The notes under the pieces: model-generated
The model's database searches: none
Told to the model about the DNA's origin: nothing
Seen by the model: only the letters and a program-made list of their open reading frames with translations
Origin: JAJDZL01 sp965221175
Lineage (GTDB): Bacteria > Pseudomonadota > Gammaproteobacteria > Arenicellales > JAJDZL01
DNA: 64,000 bases
Assembly: GCA_965221175.1 (NCBI GenBank)
Contig: OZ244867.1
Coordinates: forward strand, 682,001-746,000
Reading direction: 5' to 3'
Program-made: the position numbers and the translations under genes
Shown here: piece after piece, positions 17,198 through 27,400 of the stretch
How the letters are laid out: each line of letters starts with the position of its first letter
Position numbering within the stretch: position 1 is the stretch's first letter

Positions 17198-18028
17198 TTA
17201 TCTTCGTTTGACGGAACGTCGAATGATCATGTTGCCAGTTCGCCGATTGCGACGCGTGCGATACCCTTTGGTCGGAACTCCCCATGGTGAAACCGGATGG
17301 CGGCCACCAGAAGTTCTGCCTTCACCTCCTCCATGCGGGTGATCTACTGGATTCATGGCAACGCCGCGGACAGTCGGGCGGATTCCACGCCAGCGTTTGG
17401 CGCCAGCCTTGCCGAGTTTACGCAATCCGTGTTCTTCATTGCCTACTTCGCCTATCGTAACTCGACAATCCATATGAATCTTTCGCACCTCTCCAGAGCG
17501 CATTCGCATCAGTGCGTACTTGCCTTCACGTCCGAGAAACTGCGCCGAAGTACCTGCAGATCTTGCGATCTGTGCTCCTTTTCCGGGCTTCATTTCAATA
17601 CAGTGGACGGTGGTTCCCTGTGGCACCCAATTCAATGGCAATGCATTTCCCGGCACGATCGGAATATCGGTCCCTGATTGCAACTCAGATCCAACTTTCA
17701 ATCCCCGTGGAGCAACGATGTAACGTCTTTCCCCATCTGCATATAACAGCAAAGCGATATTCGCACTACGATTCGGATCGTATTCAATCCGTTCGACTTT
17801 TGCCACTACGCCATCCTTGTCACGTTTGAAATCAATGACTCGATACTGCCGCTTGTGCCCACCACCACGATGGCGAACTGTGATGCGTCCAACATTGTTT
17901 CGACCGTTGGTTTTCCTCAGTGGTTCAAGAAGTGGGCGATGAGGCGCTCCTCGGTATAACTCCAAGTTTTCCACCTTGACCATTCCACGTCGGCCGGGTG
18001 TCGTCGGATTTTGCTTTACAAGTGTCAT
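17198..18028 (-). CDS. rplB: 50S ribosomal protein L2
   Basis: A 276-residue L2, a primary 23S rRNA binder needed for subunit association. The C-terminal region has VAMNPVDHPHGGGEGRTSGG, containing the histidine important near the peptidyl-transferase centre, and ends NMIIRRSVKRR. It lies 12 bases after rplW. Confidence 0.98.
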   Translation of the reverse strand: MTLVKQNPTTPGRRGMVKVENLELYRGAPHRPLLEPLRKTNGRNNVGRITVRHRGGGHKRQYRVIDFKRDKDGVVAKVERIEYDPNRSANIALLLYADGERRYIVAPRGLKVGSELQSGTDIPIVPGNALPLNWVPQGTTVHCIEMKPGKGAQIARSAGTSAQFLGREGKYALMRMRSGEVRKIHMDCRVTIGEVGNEEHGLRKLGKAGAKRWRGIRPTVRGVAMNPVDHPHGGGEGRTSGGRHPVSPWGVPTKGYRTRRNRRTGNMIIRRSVKRR

Positions 18029-18040
18029 GTTGATAAAAAT

Positions 18041-18343
18041 CTACGAATCAAGTGTTTGAGTAAAATCAATGTCGTCATCCGCATGCAATCGAACATAAGC
18101 TCTACGTCGGTCCGATTTCTTTCCCATAGTTTGCCCGAATCGTTTTTTCTTGCCTTTTCTGTTCAAAACCTGAATTGAAAGCACACGAACCTTAAACAGT
18201 TTTTCAACTACCTCTTTAATTTCCGGCTTCGTGGCGCTACGATCGACTTCCAAAACGATCTGATTGTGATATTCTCCGACTGTCGTGCTCTTCTCTGACA
18301 CCACTGGATGACGAATCACTTCGTACAATCTTTCTTCGTTCAT
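18041..18343 (-). CDS. rplW: 50S ribosomal protein L23
   Basis: A 100-residue L23 that forms the docking site for trigger factor and SRP at the tunnel exit. I start it at the ATG at 18341-18343 (MNEERLYEVIRHPVVSEKS). This gives the same length as the Escherichia protein and an ATGA overlap with the rplD stop. A start three codons upstream is open but has no support. Confidence 0.97.
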   Translation of the reverse strand: MNEERLYEVIRHPVVSEKSTTVGEYHNQIVLEVDRSATKPEIKEVVEKLFKVRVLSIQVLNRKGKKKRFGQTMGKKSDRRRAYVRLHADDDIDFTQTLDS

Positions 18344-18957
18344 TGCAACCACTCGTCTACCGCCTTTACGGCACTTTCAGTCATCAGCAGTTTTCTGCAG
18401 GCTACCACATCCGCTGGATTTAGCATCGACGGATCGATGACATGAACATTCGGAATATTACGCGTTGCCAGATATAGATTGTCCGTGACGTTTTCATCAA
18501 CTATCAATGCTGACTTGCAGTTCAAATTCACAAGACAATTCATCATTTCCTTTGTTTTCGGAGAGTCAAGCTCCAAGTGGTTTGTGACAACCAAATTCCC
18601 TCGTCTTCTGATTTCAGACAAAATCGACCGCATTGCAACTCGATATGATTTTCGGTTCACTTTCTGCGTGTAGTCTCGTGGTGCTGCAGCAAATACTTGG
18701 CCACCGCCTCTTAACAGTGGACTACTCCTCGTTCCAGCTCTTGCTCTTCCTGATCCTTTCTGCCGAAAAGGCTTCGCACCGCCACCACGTACCGCAGAGC
18801 GATTTTTTTGAGCATGCGTTCCCGCACGACCAGCGGCCTGAAACGCAATTGTTACCTGATGTATAAGGGCGTTGTTGAATTTTGCATCAAAATTTTTATC
18901 GGACACGTCAATTGATTTCTCCGCTGTCCCCTGTCTGTCAAACACTTCCAACTGCAT
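18340..18957 (-). CDS. rplD: 50S ribosomal protein L4
   Basis: A 205-residue L4 with GTHAQKNRSAVRGGGAKPFR and QKGSGRARAGTRSSPLLRGG. I start it at the ATG at 18955-18957, which has AAGGA upstream and gives the normal N-terminus (MQLEVFDRQG). The frame stays open 29 codons further upstream, but that part lies inside rplC and is not L4-like. In Escherichia L4 also represses the S10 operon; I see no S10 leader here. Confidence 0.97.
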   Translation of the reverse strand: MQLEVFDRQGTAEKSIDVSDKNFDAKFNNALIHQVTIAFQAAGRAGTHAQKNRSAVRGGGAKPFRQKGSGRARAGTRSSPLLRGGGQVFAAAPRDYTQKVNRKSYRVAMRSILSEIRRRGNLVVTNHLELDSPKTKEMMNCLVNLNCKSALIVDENVTDNLYLATRNIPNVHVIDPSMLNPADVVACRKLLMTESAVKAVDEWLQ

Positions 18958-18970
18958 ATTATTTTCCTTT

Positions 18971-19624
18971 TTAATTCGCTGGAGACTTCGTTTTGATTGC
19001 AACTGTAACGATGATGTCCGAGTTTCTTGCACCCGGTATGGCACCCTTGATTAGCAGCAAAGATCGCTCTTCATCTATTCGTACAATTTCAAGATTCTGC
19101 TGGACTTTCTTTTCATTACCAGAGTGACCGGCCATTTTCTTTCCTGGGAACACTCGGCTCGGAGTTTGATTCTGTCCGATTGATCCAGGCTTCCGATGCG
19201 CTTTTGAATTTCCGTGTGTAGCGCGACCGCCACCGAATCCATAACGTTTCATTACACCTGTGAATCCCTTACCGATTGAAGTACCCTTAACGTCCACTTT
19301 CTGGCCAGGCTGAAAGTGAGTCACGTTAATGCTATCCCCGGTGCTATACATCGAAGCTTCTTCCGAAGTCAAACGAAATTCCCATAGGCCGCGTCCCGGT
19401 TCAATTCCCGCCTTGCCATATTCTCCTTGCAAAGGTGCACTGACATGTTTCTTCGTAACGAGACCGGCTGTAACTTGAACCGCACTATATCCGTCTTTCT
19501 CTTCTGACTTTACTCGTGCGACGCGATTTGGCTGCACTTCTACCACTGTAACCGGAATTGAAACACCGCTTTCGGTAAAGACTCGTGTCATTCCTAGTTT
19601 TGTTCCTACTAAACCTACTGGCAT
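18971..19624 (-). CDS. rplC: 50S ribosomal protein L3
   Basis: A 217-residue L3 beginning MPVGLVGTKLGMTRVFTESG. The central FGGGRATHGNSKAHRKPGSI loop reaches the peptidyl-transferase centre and contains the glutamine (SIGQNQTPSRVFPGK) that PrmB methylates in Escherichia. It lies 24 bases after rpsJ. Confidence 0.98.
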   Translation of the reverse strand: MPVGLVGTKLGMTRVFTESGVSIPVTVVEVQPNRVARVKSEEKDGYSAVQVTAGLVTKKHVSAPLQGEYGKAGIEPGRGLWEFRLTSEEASMYSTGDSINVTHFQPGQKVDVKGTSIGKGFTGVMKRYGFGGGRATHGNSKAHRKPGSIGQNQTPSRVFPGKKMAGHSGNEKKVQQNLEIVRIDEERSLLLIKGAIPGARNSDIIVTVAIKTKSPAN

Positions 19625-19648
19625 GATGATCTTCTCCGCTTTTCTTCC

Positions 19649-19984
19649 TTAGCGTAGCTTAATCTCCACATCGACGCCGGACGGAAGGTCCAATTTCATC
19701 AATGCATCGATTGTTTTGTCAGTCGGCTCGACAATATCCATGATTCGCTTGTGCGTTCGAATTTCAAACTGATCGCGAGCTTTTTTATCTGCATTCGGTG
19801 AACGAAGCACGGTATATCTCTCAATTTTCGTTGGGAGAGGAATCGGGCCCCTCACGATGGCACCGGTGCGTTTAGCGGTTTCGACTATCTGCAAAGCAGA
19901 ATTGTCAATCGATCGATGGTCGAACGCTTTCAATCGAATACGAACCTTTTGTCCATCTACGGTTCTTGTAGCTGGTGTTGCCAT
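19649..19984 (-). CDS. rpsJ: 30S ribosomal protein S10
   Basis: A 111-residue S10, which also serves as NusE in antitermination. The core is VRIRLKAFDHRSIDNSALQI and RTHKRIMDIVEPTDKTIDAL. The N-terminus (MATPATRTVDGQK) is about eight residues longer than in Escherichia. The gap to the upstream tuf gene is only 31 bases, so the long regulatory S10 leader of enteric bacteria is absent. Confidence 0.97.
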   Translation of the reverse strand: MATPATRTVDGQKVRIRLKAFDHRSIDNSALQIVETAKRTGAIVRGPIPLPTKIERYTVLRSPNADKKARDQFEIRTHKRIMDIVEPTDKTIDALMKLDLPSGVDVEIKLR

Positions 19985-20015
19985 TACTCTATGTTTCTAC
20001 TGTCGTGTTGATGAG

Positions 20016-21206
20016 TTACTTCAAGATCTTGGAAACGACACCGGCCCCGATAGTTCGGCCGCCTTCGCGTATCGCGAAACGCAAACCTTCTTCCATCGCA
20101 ATCGGTTTGATCAGATTCCCTGTCAAATGTACATTGTCTCCAGGCATCACCACCCGAATGTCGTCCGGCAGCACCACCATTCCAGTCACGTCCGTGGTGC
20201 GGAAATAGAACTGCGGACGATAACCGGTTGAGAAGTGCTTGTTTCGACCCCCTTCTTTTGCCGACAGCACATACACTTCGGCCTCGAATTCAGTATGTGG
20301 CGTTATCGATCCCGGCTTGGACAGCACCTGGCCCCGCTCCACCTGATTCTTCTTGGTGCCGCGCAGCAGAATGCCGACGTTGTCGCCTGCCCGACCTTCA
20401 TCCAGCAGCTTGCGGAACATCTCCACGCCAGTTGCCACAGTCTTGTCCGTTTCGCGCAGTCCAACCATCTCAACCGAATCGCCAACTTTCACAATGCCGC
20501 GCTCGATTCGGCCGGTCACCACCGTGCCGCGTCCGGATATCGAGAACACATCCTCCACCGGCATCAGGAAGTCACCGTCAATCGCACGCTGCGGTTCTGG
20601 AAAGTAGTCGTCCAGTGCTTGTGCCAGCTTCAGAATCGACTCGGTGCCCAGCTCGGTCTCCTGACCGTCCAGCGCATGCAGCGCACTGCCCGTGATCACC
20701 GGCGTGTCATCACCCGGAAAATCATACTCGCTCAATAAATCCCGAACCTCAAGTTCCACCAGCTCCAGAATGTCCGGATCGTCCACTGCATCGGCCTTGT
20801 TCAGATATACCACTATGTGCGGCACTCCGACCTGACGTGCCAGCAGCACGTGCTCGCGTGTCTGCGGCATGGGACCGTCCATGGCCGACACCACCAGCAC
20901 CGCACCATCCATCTGCGCTGCGCCAGTGATCATGTTCTTTACATAGTCTGCATGTCCCGGACAGTCCACGTGTGCATAGTGCCGTGCCTCGGTCTCATAC
21001 TCGACATGTGCAGTGGCAATGGTTATGCCCCGTTCGCGCTCTTCCGGTGCGTTGTCGATATCGTCAAACGCCTTGATTTCACCACCGTATTTTGCCGCCA
21101 ACACCTTGGTGATGGCTGCCGTCAGCGTTGTCTTTCCATGGTCAACATGACCAATCGTGCCTACATTTACATGCGGCTTGGTTCTTTTGAATTTTTCTTT
21201 CGCCAC
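20016..21206 (-). CDS. tufA: Elongation factor Tu, copy 1 (GTG start)
   Basis: A 396-residue EF-Tu that carries aminoacyl-tRNA to the ribosome. G1 is GHVDHGKTT (19-27), switch I has DNAPEERERGITI, G3 is DCPGHADYV and G4 is NKAD. The start is GTG at 21204-21206. The protein is identical to copy 2 at 36720-37910. The DNA is almost identical from codon 2 to about codon 391, and the last five codons then differ at every third position. The gene is more GC-rich than its neighbours (36 of 60 bases at 20341-20400, against 28 of 60 at 12541-12600 in rplF). It lies 42 bases after fusA. Confidence 0.98.
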   Translation of the reverse strand: MAKEKFKRTKPHVNVGTIGHVDHGKTTLTAAITKVLAAKYGGEIKAFDDIDNAPEERERGITIATAHVEYETEARHYAHVDCPGHADYVKNMITGAAQMDGAVLVVSAMDGPMPQTREHVLLARQVGVPHIVVYLNKADAVDDPDILELVELEVRDLLSEYDFPGDDTPVITGSALHALDGQETELGTESILKLAQALDDYFPEPQRAIDGDFLMPVEDVFSISGRGTVVTGRIERGIVKVGDSVEMVGLRETDKTVATGVEMFRKLLDEGRAGDNVGILLRGTKKNQVERGQVLSKPGSITPHTEFEAEVYVLSAKEGGRNKHFSTGYRPQFYFRTTDVTGMVVLPDDIRVVMPGDNVHLTGNLIKPIAMEEGLRFAIREGGRTIGAGVVSKILK

Positions 21207-21248
21207 TCTAATTCACTCAATCGAATTGAAATGTTAAAAATGAGTCTG

Positions 21249-23348
21249 TCAACTCGCCATTTTCAAGGTTACGCCTGCTTCTCGAAGAGATACAGGCATA
21301 TATGCGTCAAACTCCATCGAATAGGTTGCTCTACCCTGCGTCAACGAACGCAGTGAAGAAACATAGCCGAACATTTCTACTAACGGCACCCGAACGCGTA
21401 TCACCTTGTCGCTGGCTACGTCTTCAACTGCCTCAATAATTCCCCTACGGGAGTTCAGATCACCGGTAACTAACCCCAGATACTCCCGAGGCGTAACAAC
21501 TTCCACCGACATGAAAGGCTGCAAAAGTTGTGGATGTGCCCGTAATGCACCGTCTCGAAATGCCTGAGTACCTGCATATCGAAATGCCTGTTCAGAAGAA
21601 TCTACTTCATGGAACGAACCATCGTACAAAGTCGCTTTGACATCGACCACAGGATAACCAGCGATAACACCGGAACCCATCGCATCTTGGATCCCTTTCT
21701 TGACTGCCGGAATGTATTCTTTCGGCACGGCACCGCCAACAATCTTATCTACGAACTCAAATCCACCGCCTTGCTCGAGAGGCTCCAGTTTGATGAAGAT
21801 ATGCGCATATTGGCCTCTGCCTCCAGTCTGGCGCACGTGTCGAGTTTCCTGTTCGATGGTTGTGGTGATTGTTTCACGATAGGCAACCTGAGGTTGTCCG
21901 ATATTCGCTACAACATTAAACTCACGCCGTAGACGATCAAGAATAATTTCCAGGTGTAATTCACCCATTCCTGAAATGATCGTCTGACCAGATTCGGAAT
22001 CTGTATGCACCTTGAACGATGGGTCCTCTTTCGACAACTTCCCGAGTGCTGTCGCCAGTCGATCCTCGTCCGCTTTAGTTTTTGGTTCTACCGCCTGAGA
22101 TACGACCGGATCTGGAAATTCGATTTGCTCAAGAGCAATTTCGCCACCGCGTTCACAAATCGTATCGCCTGTCGAAACGTTCTTCAATCCGACAGCTGCA
22201 ACAATATCTCCAGTTCTTATCTCCTTGATTTCCGCCCGCTCGTTCGCGTGCATCAGCAACAAGCGACCAATACGTTCTTTTCGGCCGGTTGTTATATTGA
22301 TCACAGAATCTCCCGATTTCAGCGTTCCAGAATAGGCTCTCAAAAATACTAGTTGCCCGACAAATGGGTCGGTCATGATTTTAAAAGCAAGTGCGGCAAA
22401 CTTCTCTGAATCATCAGGCAATCGCTGTTCTGTCTTGCCACTTTGCTGATCAACCGTACCCAAAACCGGCGGAACTTCCGTCGGATTGGGAAGGTAATCT
22501 ATAACCGCATCCAGCAGCAGTTGGACGCCTTTATTTTTAAATGCCGATCCGCAGAATACAGGAACGATTGCATTGTTGATCGTCAAAGCAGCAATGCCTT
22601 CACGAATTTGATCTTCATCGAGCGTGCCTTTTTCCAACCACACATCCGTCAACTCGTCATTCGCTTCGGCGGCCACTTCAACCAGCTTTTCACGCATGGT
22701 TTTGGCTTGCGCAACAAGGTGCTCTGGAATTTCTTTCAAGAAGTATCTGGCGCCCATAGTGCCTTCATCCCAATACCAGGCTTTCATCGTGACAATGTCC
22801 ACAATGCCGGAAAATTTTTCTTCTGCCCCAATTGGCAATTGCATAGCAATTGCTTTCGCACCCAGGTACTTGTGAATCTGCTTCGTTACATTTTCAAAAT
22901 CTGCACCGGGTCGATCCATCTTGTTTACAAAAATCAGACGAGGAACTCCATACCGATCAGCCTGACGCCATACAGTTTCGGTCTGAGGTTCGACCCCGCC
23001 AACTGCACAAAGCACAGTAATCGCACCATCAAGAACTCGCAATGATCGTTCAACTTCGATGGTGAAATCGACATGCCCTGGTGTGTCAATAATATTGATG
23101 CGGTGTTCGCCGAACTCCTCTCTCGCACCTTTCCAGAAACAAGTAGTCGCGGCCGAGGTAATCGTAATTCCTCGCTCCTGCTCCTGCTCCATCCAATCCA
23201 TGACAGTCGTACCTTCATGCACTTCTCCAATTTTGTAAGAAATGCCGGTATAGAACAGAATTCTTTCCGTCGTAGTCGTCTTACCCGCATCGATGTGCGC
23301 CATGATGCCGATATTTCTGTAACGCTTTAATGGTGTTTTCCGTACCAT
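21249..23348 (-). CDS. fusA: Elongation factor G
   Basis: A 699-residue EF-G, the GTPase of ribosomal translocation. The G1 loop is AHIDAGKTTT, G3 is DTPGHVDF and G4 is NKMDRPGAD. The five-domain length is normal, and domain IV with GGAVPKEYIPAVKKG is intact. It lies between rpsG and tuf copy 1, the standard str operon order. Confidence 0.98.
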   Translation of the reverse strand: MVRKTPLKRYRNIGIMAHIDAGKTTTTERILFYTGISYKIGEVHEGTTVMDWMEQEQERGITITSAATTCFWKGAREEFGEHRINIIDTPGHVDFTIEVERSLRVLDGAITVLCAVGGVEPQTETVWRQADRYGVPRLIFVNKMDRPGADFENVTKQIHKYLGAKAIAMQLPIGAEEKFSGIVDIVTMKAWYWDEGTMGARYFLKEIPEHLVAQAKTMREKLVEVAAEANDELTDVWLEKGTLDEDQIREGIAALTINNAIVPVFCGSAFKNKGVQLLLDAVIDYLPNPTEVPPVLGTVDQQSGKTEQRLPDDSEKFAALAFKIMTDPFVGQLVFLRAYSGTLKSGDSVINITTGRKERIGRLLLMHANERAEIKEIRTGDIVAAVGLKNVSTGDTICERGGEIALEQIEFPDPVVSQAVEPKTKADEDRLATALGKLSKEDPSFKVHTDSESGQTIISGMGELHLEIILDRLRREFNVVANIGQPQVAYRETITTTIEQETRHVRQTGGRGQYAHIFIKLEPLEQGGGFEFVDKIVGGAVPKEYIPAVKKGIQDAMGSGVIAGYPVVDVKATLYDGSFHEVDSSEQAFRYAGTQAFRDGALRAHPQLLQPFMSVEVVTPREYLGLVTGDLNSRRGIIEAVEDVASDKVIRVRVPLVEMFGYVSSLRSLTQGRATYSMEFDAYMPVSLREAGVTLKMAS

Positions 23349-23374
23349 TTCGAATTCATTACCCAGTGATCAAT

Positions 23375-23845
23375 CTAGTATCTAAAATGAGAGAACGCTT
23401 TATTAGCTTCTGCCATCTTATGGGTGTTTTCACACTTTTTGAATGCATCCCCCGTTTTTTTGGAGGCTTCTACCAATTCTGCAGCCAGTCTCAATGCCAT
23501 GGACTTTTCTCGACGCTTTCTGGCCGCTTCAATAATCCATCGAATTGCCAGTGCGTTTCTACGGGTTGCCCGCACTTCGATCGGCACCTGATAGGTGGCG
23601 CCACCAACTCGGCGACTTTTTACTTCCACCGTGGGTCGAACATTTTCCAATGCTTCTTCAAAGACTTCGAGAGGCTGTCCGACACCTTTACCGGAAATTT
23701 CATCAAATGCTCGATACAGTATCTTTTCAGCAACGGATTTCTTTCCATCCAGCATCAATGCGTTGATGAACTTCGTTACCGCGACCTCATGATATTTGGG
23801 ATCTGGCAAAATCTTTCTTTTGGGTACCAATCGTCGTCTTGGCAT
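23375..23845 (-). CDS. rpsG: 30S ribosomal protein S7
   Basis: A 156-residue S7 that nucleates assembly of the 30S head. It begins MPRRRLVPKRKILPDPKY and contains RRVGGATYQVPIEVRATRRN. In Escherichia S7 represses the str operon by binding the rpsL-rpsG spacer, which is 43 bases here. I see no decisive structure in it. Confidence 0.98.
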   Translation of the reverse strand: MPRRRLVPKRKILPDPKYHEVAVTKFINALMLDGKKSVAEKILYRAFDEISGKGVGQPLEVFEEALENVRPTVEVKSRRVGGATYQVPIEVRATRRNALAIRWIIEAARKRREKSMALRLAAELVEASKKTGDAFKKCENTHKMAEANKAFSHFRY

Positions 23846-23888
23846 GATTTCGTCTTCTAATCAGCGTGAATCTGTAAAAATCTCGTCG

Positions 23889-24263
23889 TCAAGCTCTAGG
23901 GCGCTTCGCACCATACTTTGAGCGTCCCTGCCTTCGGCTGTCGACACCGGAAGCATCCAGCGCACCTCGAACGGTGTGATAACGAACGCCTGGAAGATCC
24001 TTCACCCTTCCCCCACGAATCAACACCACCGAGTGCTCTTGTAAATTGTGACCTTCACCGCCGATATAGGTGGTTACTTCATATCCATTCGTCAATCGAA
24101 CACGTGCAATCTTACGCAACGCAGAGTTCGGTTTTTTCGGTGTAGTGGTATACACACGAGTGCAAACTCCACGCTTTTGCGGACAAGCCTCAAGTGCCGG
24201 CACATTCGACTTCTTAGTCTGCTTTTTTCGCGGTTTGTTTATCAGTTGATTTATAGTCGGCAT
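23889..24263 (-). CDS. rpsL: 30S ribosomal protein S12
   Basis: A 124-residue S12 of the decoding centre. It contains TTPKKPNSALRKIARVRLTN and YIGGEGHNLQEHSVVLIRGG. The two lysines whose change gives streptomycin resistance in other bacteria are in their usual form. There is no clear ribosome-binding site before the ATG, which is unusual for such a highly expressed gene. It is preceded by its own promoter and a structured leader (24305-24407). Confidence 0.98.
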   Translation of the reverse strand: MPTINQLINKPRKKQTKKSNVPALEACPQKRGVCTRVYTTTPKKPNSALRKIARVRLTNGYEVTTYIGGEGHNLQEHSVVLIRGGRVKDLPGVRYHTVRGALDASGVDSRRQGRSKYGAKRPRA

Positions 24264-24304
24264 TGTCTAGTACAGCCAAGGTAGTAATCGAAAACCTGTT
24301 CATT

Positions 24305-24334
24305 AAGAAAAAGACAGACCGTGTCCGATCTGTC
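24305..24334 (-). terminator. Terminator-like hairpin in the rpsL leader
   Basis: On the minus strand GACAGATC and GGTCTGTC pair as an 8-bp stem (one G-U pair) around a 6-base loop, followed at once by TTTTTCTT. This is the form of an intrinsic terminator. It lies downstream of a strong promoter and only 42 bases before rpsL. It could end rpoBC transcription, attenuate rpsL transcription, or do both. Confidence 0.65.
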
Positions 24335-24337
24335 CTG

Positions 24338-24368
24338 TTGGTTAACTGCTGGCATGGCAGTTAACCAA
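24338..24368 (-). promoter_or_regulatory. Perfect 12-bp hairpin at the predicted 5' end of the rpsL transcript
   Basis: TTGGTTAACTGC and GCAGTTAACCAA form a perfect 12-bp stem with a 7-base loop. It begins about 4 bases after the predicted start site at 24372 and has no U-run. It may protect the 5' end of the str mRNA or act with the adjacent terminator-like hairpin. Confidence 0.65.
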
Positions 24369-24378
24369 TAACCACGTA

Positions 24379-24407
24379 ATATTAGCCTATTTTCAGGAAA
24401 ATATCAA
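24379..24407 (-). promoter_or_regulatory. Sigma-70 promoter of the rpsL (str) operon
   Basis: On the minus strand TTGATA (24402-24407) and TAATAT (24379-24384) are separated by exactly 17 bases. Each box differs little from consensus. The predicted start is near 24372, giving a leader of about 108 bases before rpsL. It lies in the rpoC-rpsL gap, where a str operon promoter is expected. Confidence 0.75.
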
Positions 24408-24464
24408 ATTGAAATTAAAAATTCTGCTATTATTTCCAATCCTGTTGCACGATGGAATCAATCC

Positions 24465-27400
24465 CTAAATTTTCGCCAACCCAATTTCGAAAGCATTGTC
24501 GTCCAATGTGACCACTCCTTCATCTTCAGCAACTGCTTCGTCACTTGTCTCAGCATCTTCGAACATTCTTGAGAACTCTTCCGCTTGCAGGCTTTCTTGC
24601 CGACGCTGGCGTTTACGTTCTTCGTGATGAACCAAACCGGTTCCGGCTGGAATCAGTCGTCCAACGATTACATTCTCTTTCAGCCCCCGTAAATTGTCCA
24701 CCTTGCCGTTTACTGAAGCATCCGTCAAAACCCGCGTAGTCTCCTGGAATGATGCAGCCGAGATAAAGGACTCAGTCATCAGTGATGCCTTGGTAATACC
24801 TAACAGCACTCGAACCGCAACAGCTTCCTGTTTCTGTGGGTCTGCGCCACTTTCATTCTCTTCGCGAATTTTTTCATTCACCTCAAGGTAGTGTGCACGC
24901 TCCACAAGTTCGCCCGGTAGAAACATGGTAGAACCAGCTTCTTCGATTCGCACCTTTCGGAGCATCTGCCTAACGATCACTTCAATATGCTTGTCATTGA
25001 TCGTTACGCCTTGCAATCGATAGACTTCCTGCACCTCTCGAACGATAAAGGCGGTCAACTCCTCAACTCCTTTTAGTTCCAGAATGTCGGCAGATACTGG
25101 GGCACCGTCAATAATCTGTTCACCTCGTTCAACTGTTTCACCGTCAAACACCATAAATGTACGCCCTTTGGCGATTAGTTCCTTGTGTTCGGTGCCATCA
25201 GGTTCCGTAATGATAAGTCTGACTTTGCCTTTCGTTTCTTCACCGAAACTAACAGCACCAGAGTATCGAGCGTAGATCGCAGGATCCTTCGGTCGTCTTG
25301 CTTCAAACAGTTCGGCAACTCGTGGCAGACCACCTGTAATGTCTCGTGTCGAATCGTAGTCATGCGGAATTCTAGCCAATACATCACCGACAGAGGCTTC
25401 CGAATCGTGTTGAACAAGAATTTGAGCTCCAATCGGAAGCAGATATCTCACCTCGCGATTGGTGTTCGGCAGCATTATCGTCTGATCCTTATCGTCAACG
25501 AGCCGGATAGCCGGACGATCTTCAATTGATCCTAACTTGGAATCTAGAACGGTATAAAAAGGACGCTTACCCCCCTCAACTTGCCCAACGTCCAAATCTT
25601 CGGCCGACTGAGATACTGTCAAGCCATCGACAATGTTGTCCAGCTTCACGGTTCCTTTCACTTCATTGATGATTGGGTGAATGTGCGGGTCCCAGCTTGC
25701 AATCGCCTGACCAGGAACCACCGATGCGCCGTCCTTTACAAACAATTCTCCTCCGTACGGCACCTGATATCGTTCTGCGACGATGCCGTTTAAATCCAAA
25801 ATTTTCAATTCACCAGAACGCGTGTTCACGATATAGTTGCCGCGTGAATTTTCAATGTAGTTTATTCTTTCGAATTCCAAGACTCCCTGAGTATTAACGG
25901 TAATACCCGTTGAAGACTGCTCTCTTTCGGCAACACCGCCCATGTGAAAGGTCCGCATAGTCAGCTGCGTGCCTGGTTCGCCGATGCTCTGTGCCGCAAT
26001 AACGCCAACCGCTTCCCCTCGATTTACCAGGTGCCCTCGGCCTAAGTCTCGTCCATAGCAAGTTGCACAAATGCCATACTTGGTTTCGCAAGTAACCGCA
26101 GAACGCACTTGAACCTGATGAATTGCATGCCGTTCAATTGTCTTGACGACTCGCTCCGTGATCATCTCCCCAGCAAACAACAGTACTTCCTCATTGCTCG
26201 GAGACTTGATATCAACCGCTGCGGTGCGTCCCAAAATTCTGCTGGACAAGGGTACAACTATTTCACCGCCCTTTACTAAAGCCTCCAACTGAATTCCAAC
26301 TGAGGCACCGCAATCACTTTCAGTCACGACCAGGTCCTGACACACATCAATCAAACGTCGCGTCAGGTATCCTGAATTTGCTGTTTTGAGTGCTGTATCC
26401 GCCAGCCCCTTACGCGCTCCGTGAGTGGAAATGAAGTATTGAAGAACATCCAGCCCTTCGCGAAAGTTTGCTTTAATCGGCGTCTCGATAATGGTGCCAT
26501 CCGGTTTCGACATCAGACCGCGCATTGCGGCCAGTTGTCGAATTTGCGCATGCGAACCACGCGCACCGGAATCCGCCATCACATGAACCGGATTGAAAGA
26601 CATCTGCTCTGTCTCGTTACCATCCTTATCGATTACTGGTTCGGTGCGCAGTTTTTCCATCATGGACATCGCAACCTTGTCGCTGGCCCTTCCCCAGATG
26701 TCTACCACCTTGTTGTAACGTTCACCATCTGTAAGTAACCCTGAAGTTGCCTGTTTCTGAACGAATTCAACTTCCTTGTCAGCCGCTTCTAGAATGGCTT
26801 TCTTGTCATCGGGAATTTCAATATCATCCACGCAGATCGAAATGCCACCTTTTGCCGCATATTCGAACCCCAGATACATGAGCTGATCCGCTAGAACAAC
26901 AGTTTCTTTGAGTCCGACGTGGCGATAGCATTCATTGACGATGTCCGATATCGACCTCTTGTTTAGAATACGGTTGATCAGCGCAAAATCCATTCCGGCA
27001 GGCAGAATTTCCGAAAGCAGTGCTCGACCCACTGTGGTGTCGTAGAACTTGCTCGTTTCGCGAAGCGCACCATTGTCCATTTTTGTTTCGACAATTCGCA
27101 CGCGAATATCAGCATGCAAGGATACTGCACCGACCTCATAGGCACGTCGAACTTCAGCTACATCAGCAAACACTTTGCCGGAACCATTTTCATTTACCGC
27201 ACCCCGAGTCAAGTAATACAGACCTAAAACGATATCCTGTGAAGGAACAATAATCGGTTCACCATTTGCCGGCGACAGAATATTGTTGGTCGACATCATC
27301 AGGGTTCTCGCTTCAATCTGTGATTCAACCGTCAAAGGAATATGCACGGCCATCTGATCGCCGTCGAAGTCAGCGTTGTATGGGGTACAGACTAACGGAT

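Noticed and set aside
20228..20695. Possible horizontal origin of tuf, suggested by its higher GC
   Set aside because: Position, synteny and protein sequence are those of a native gammaproteobacterial tuf. Conversion between copies and strong codon bias explain the composition better.
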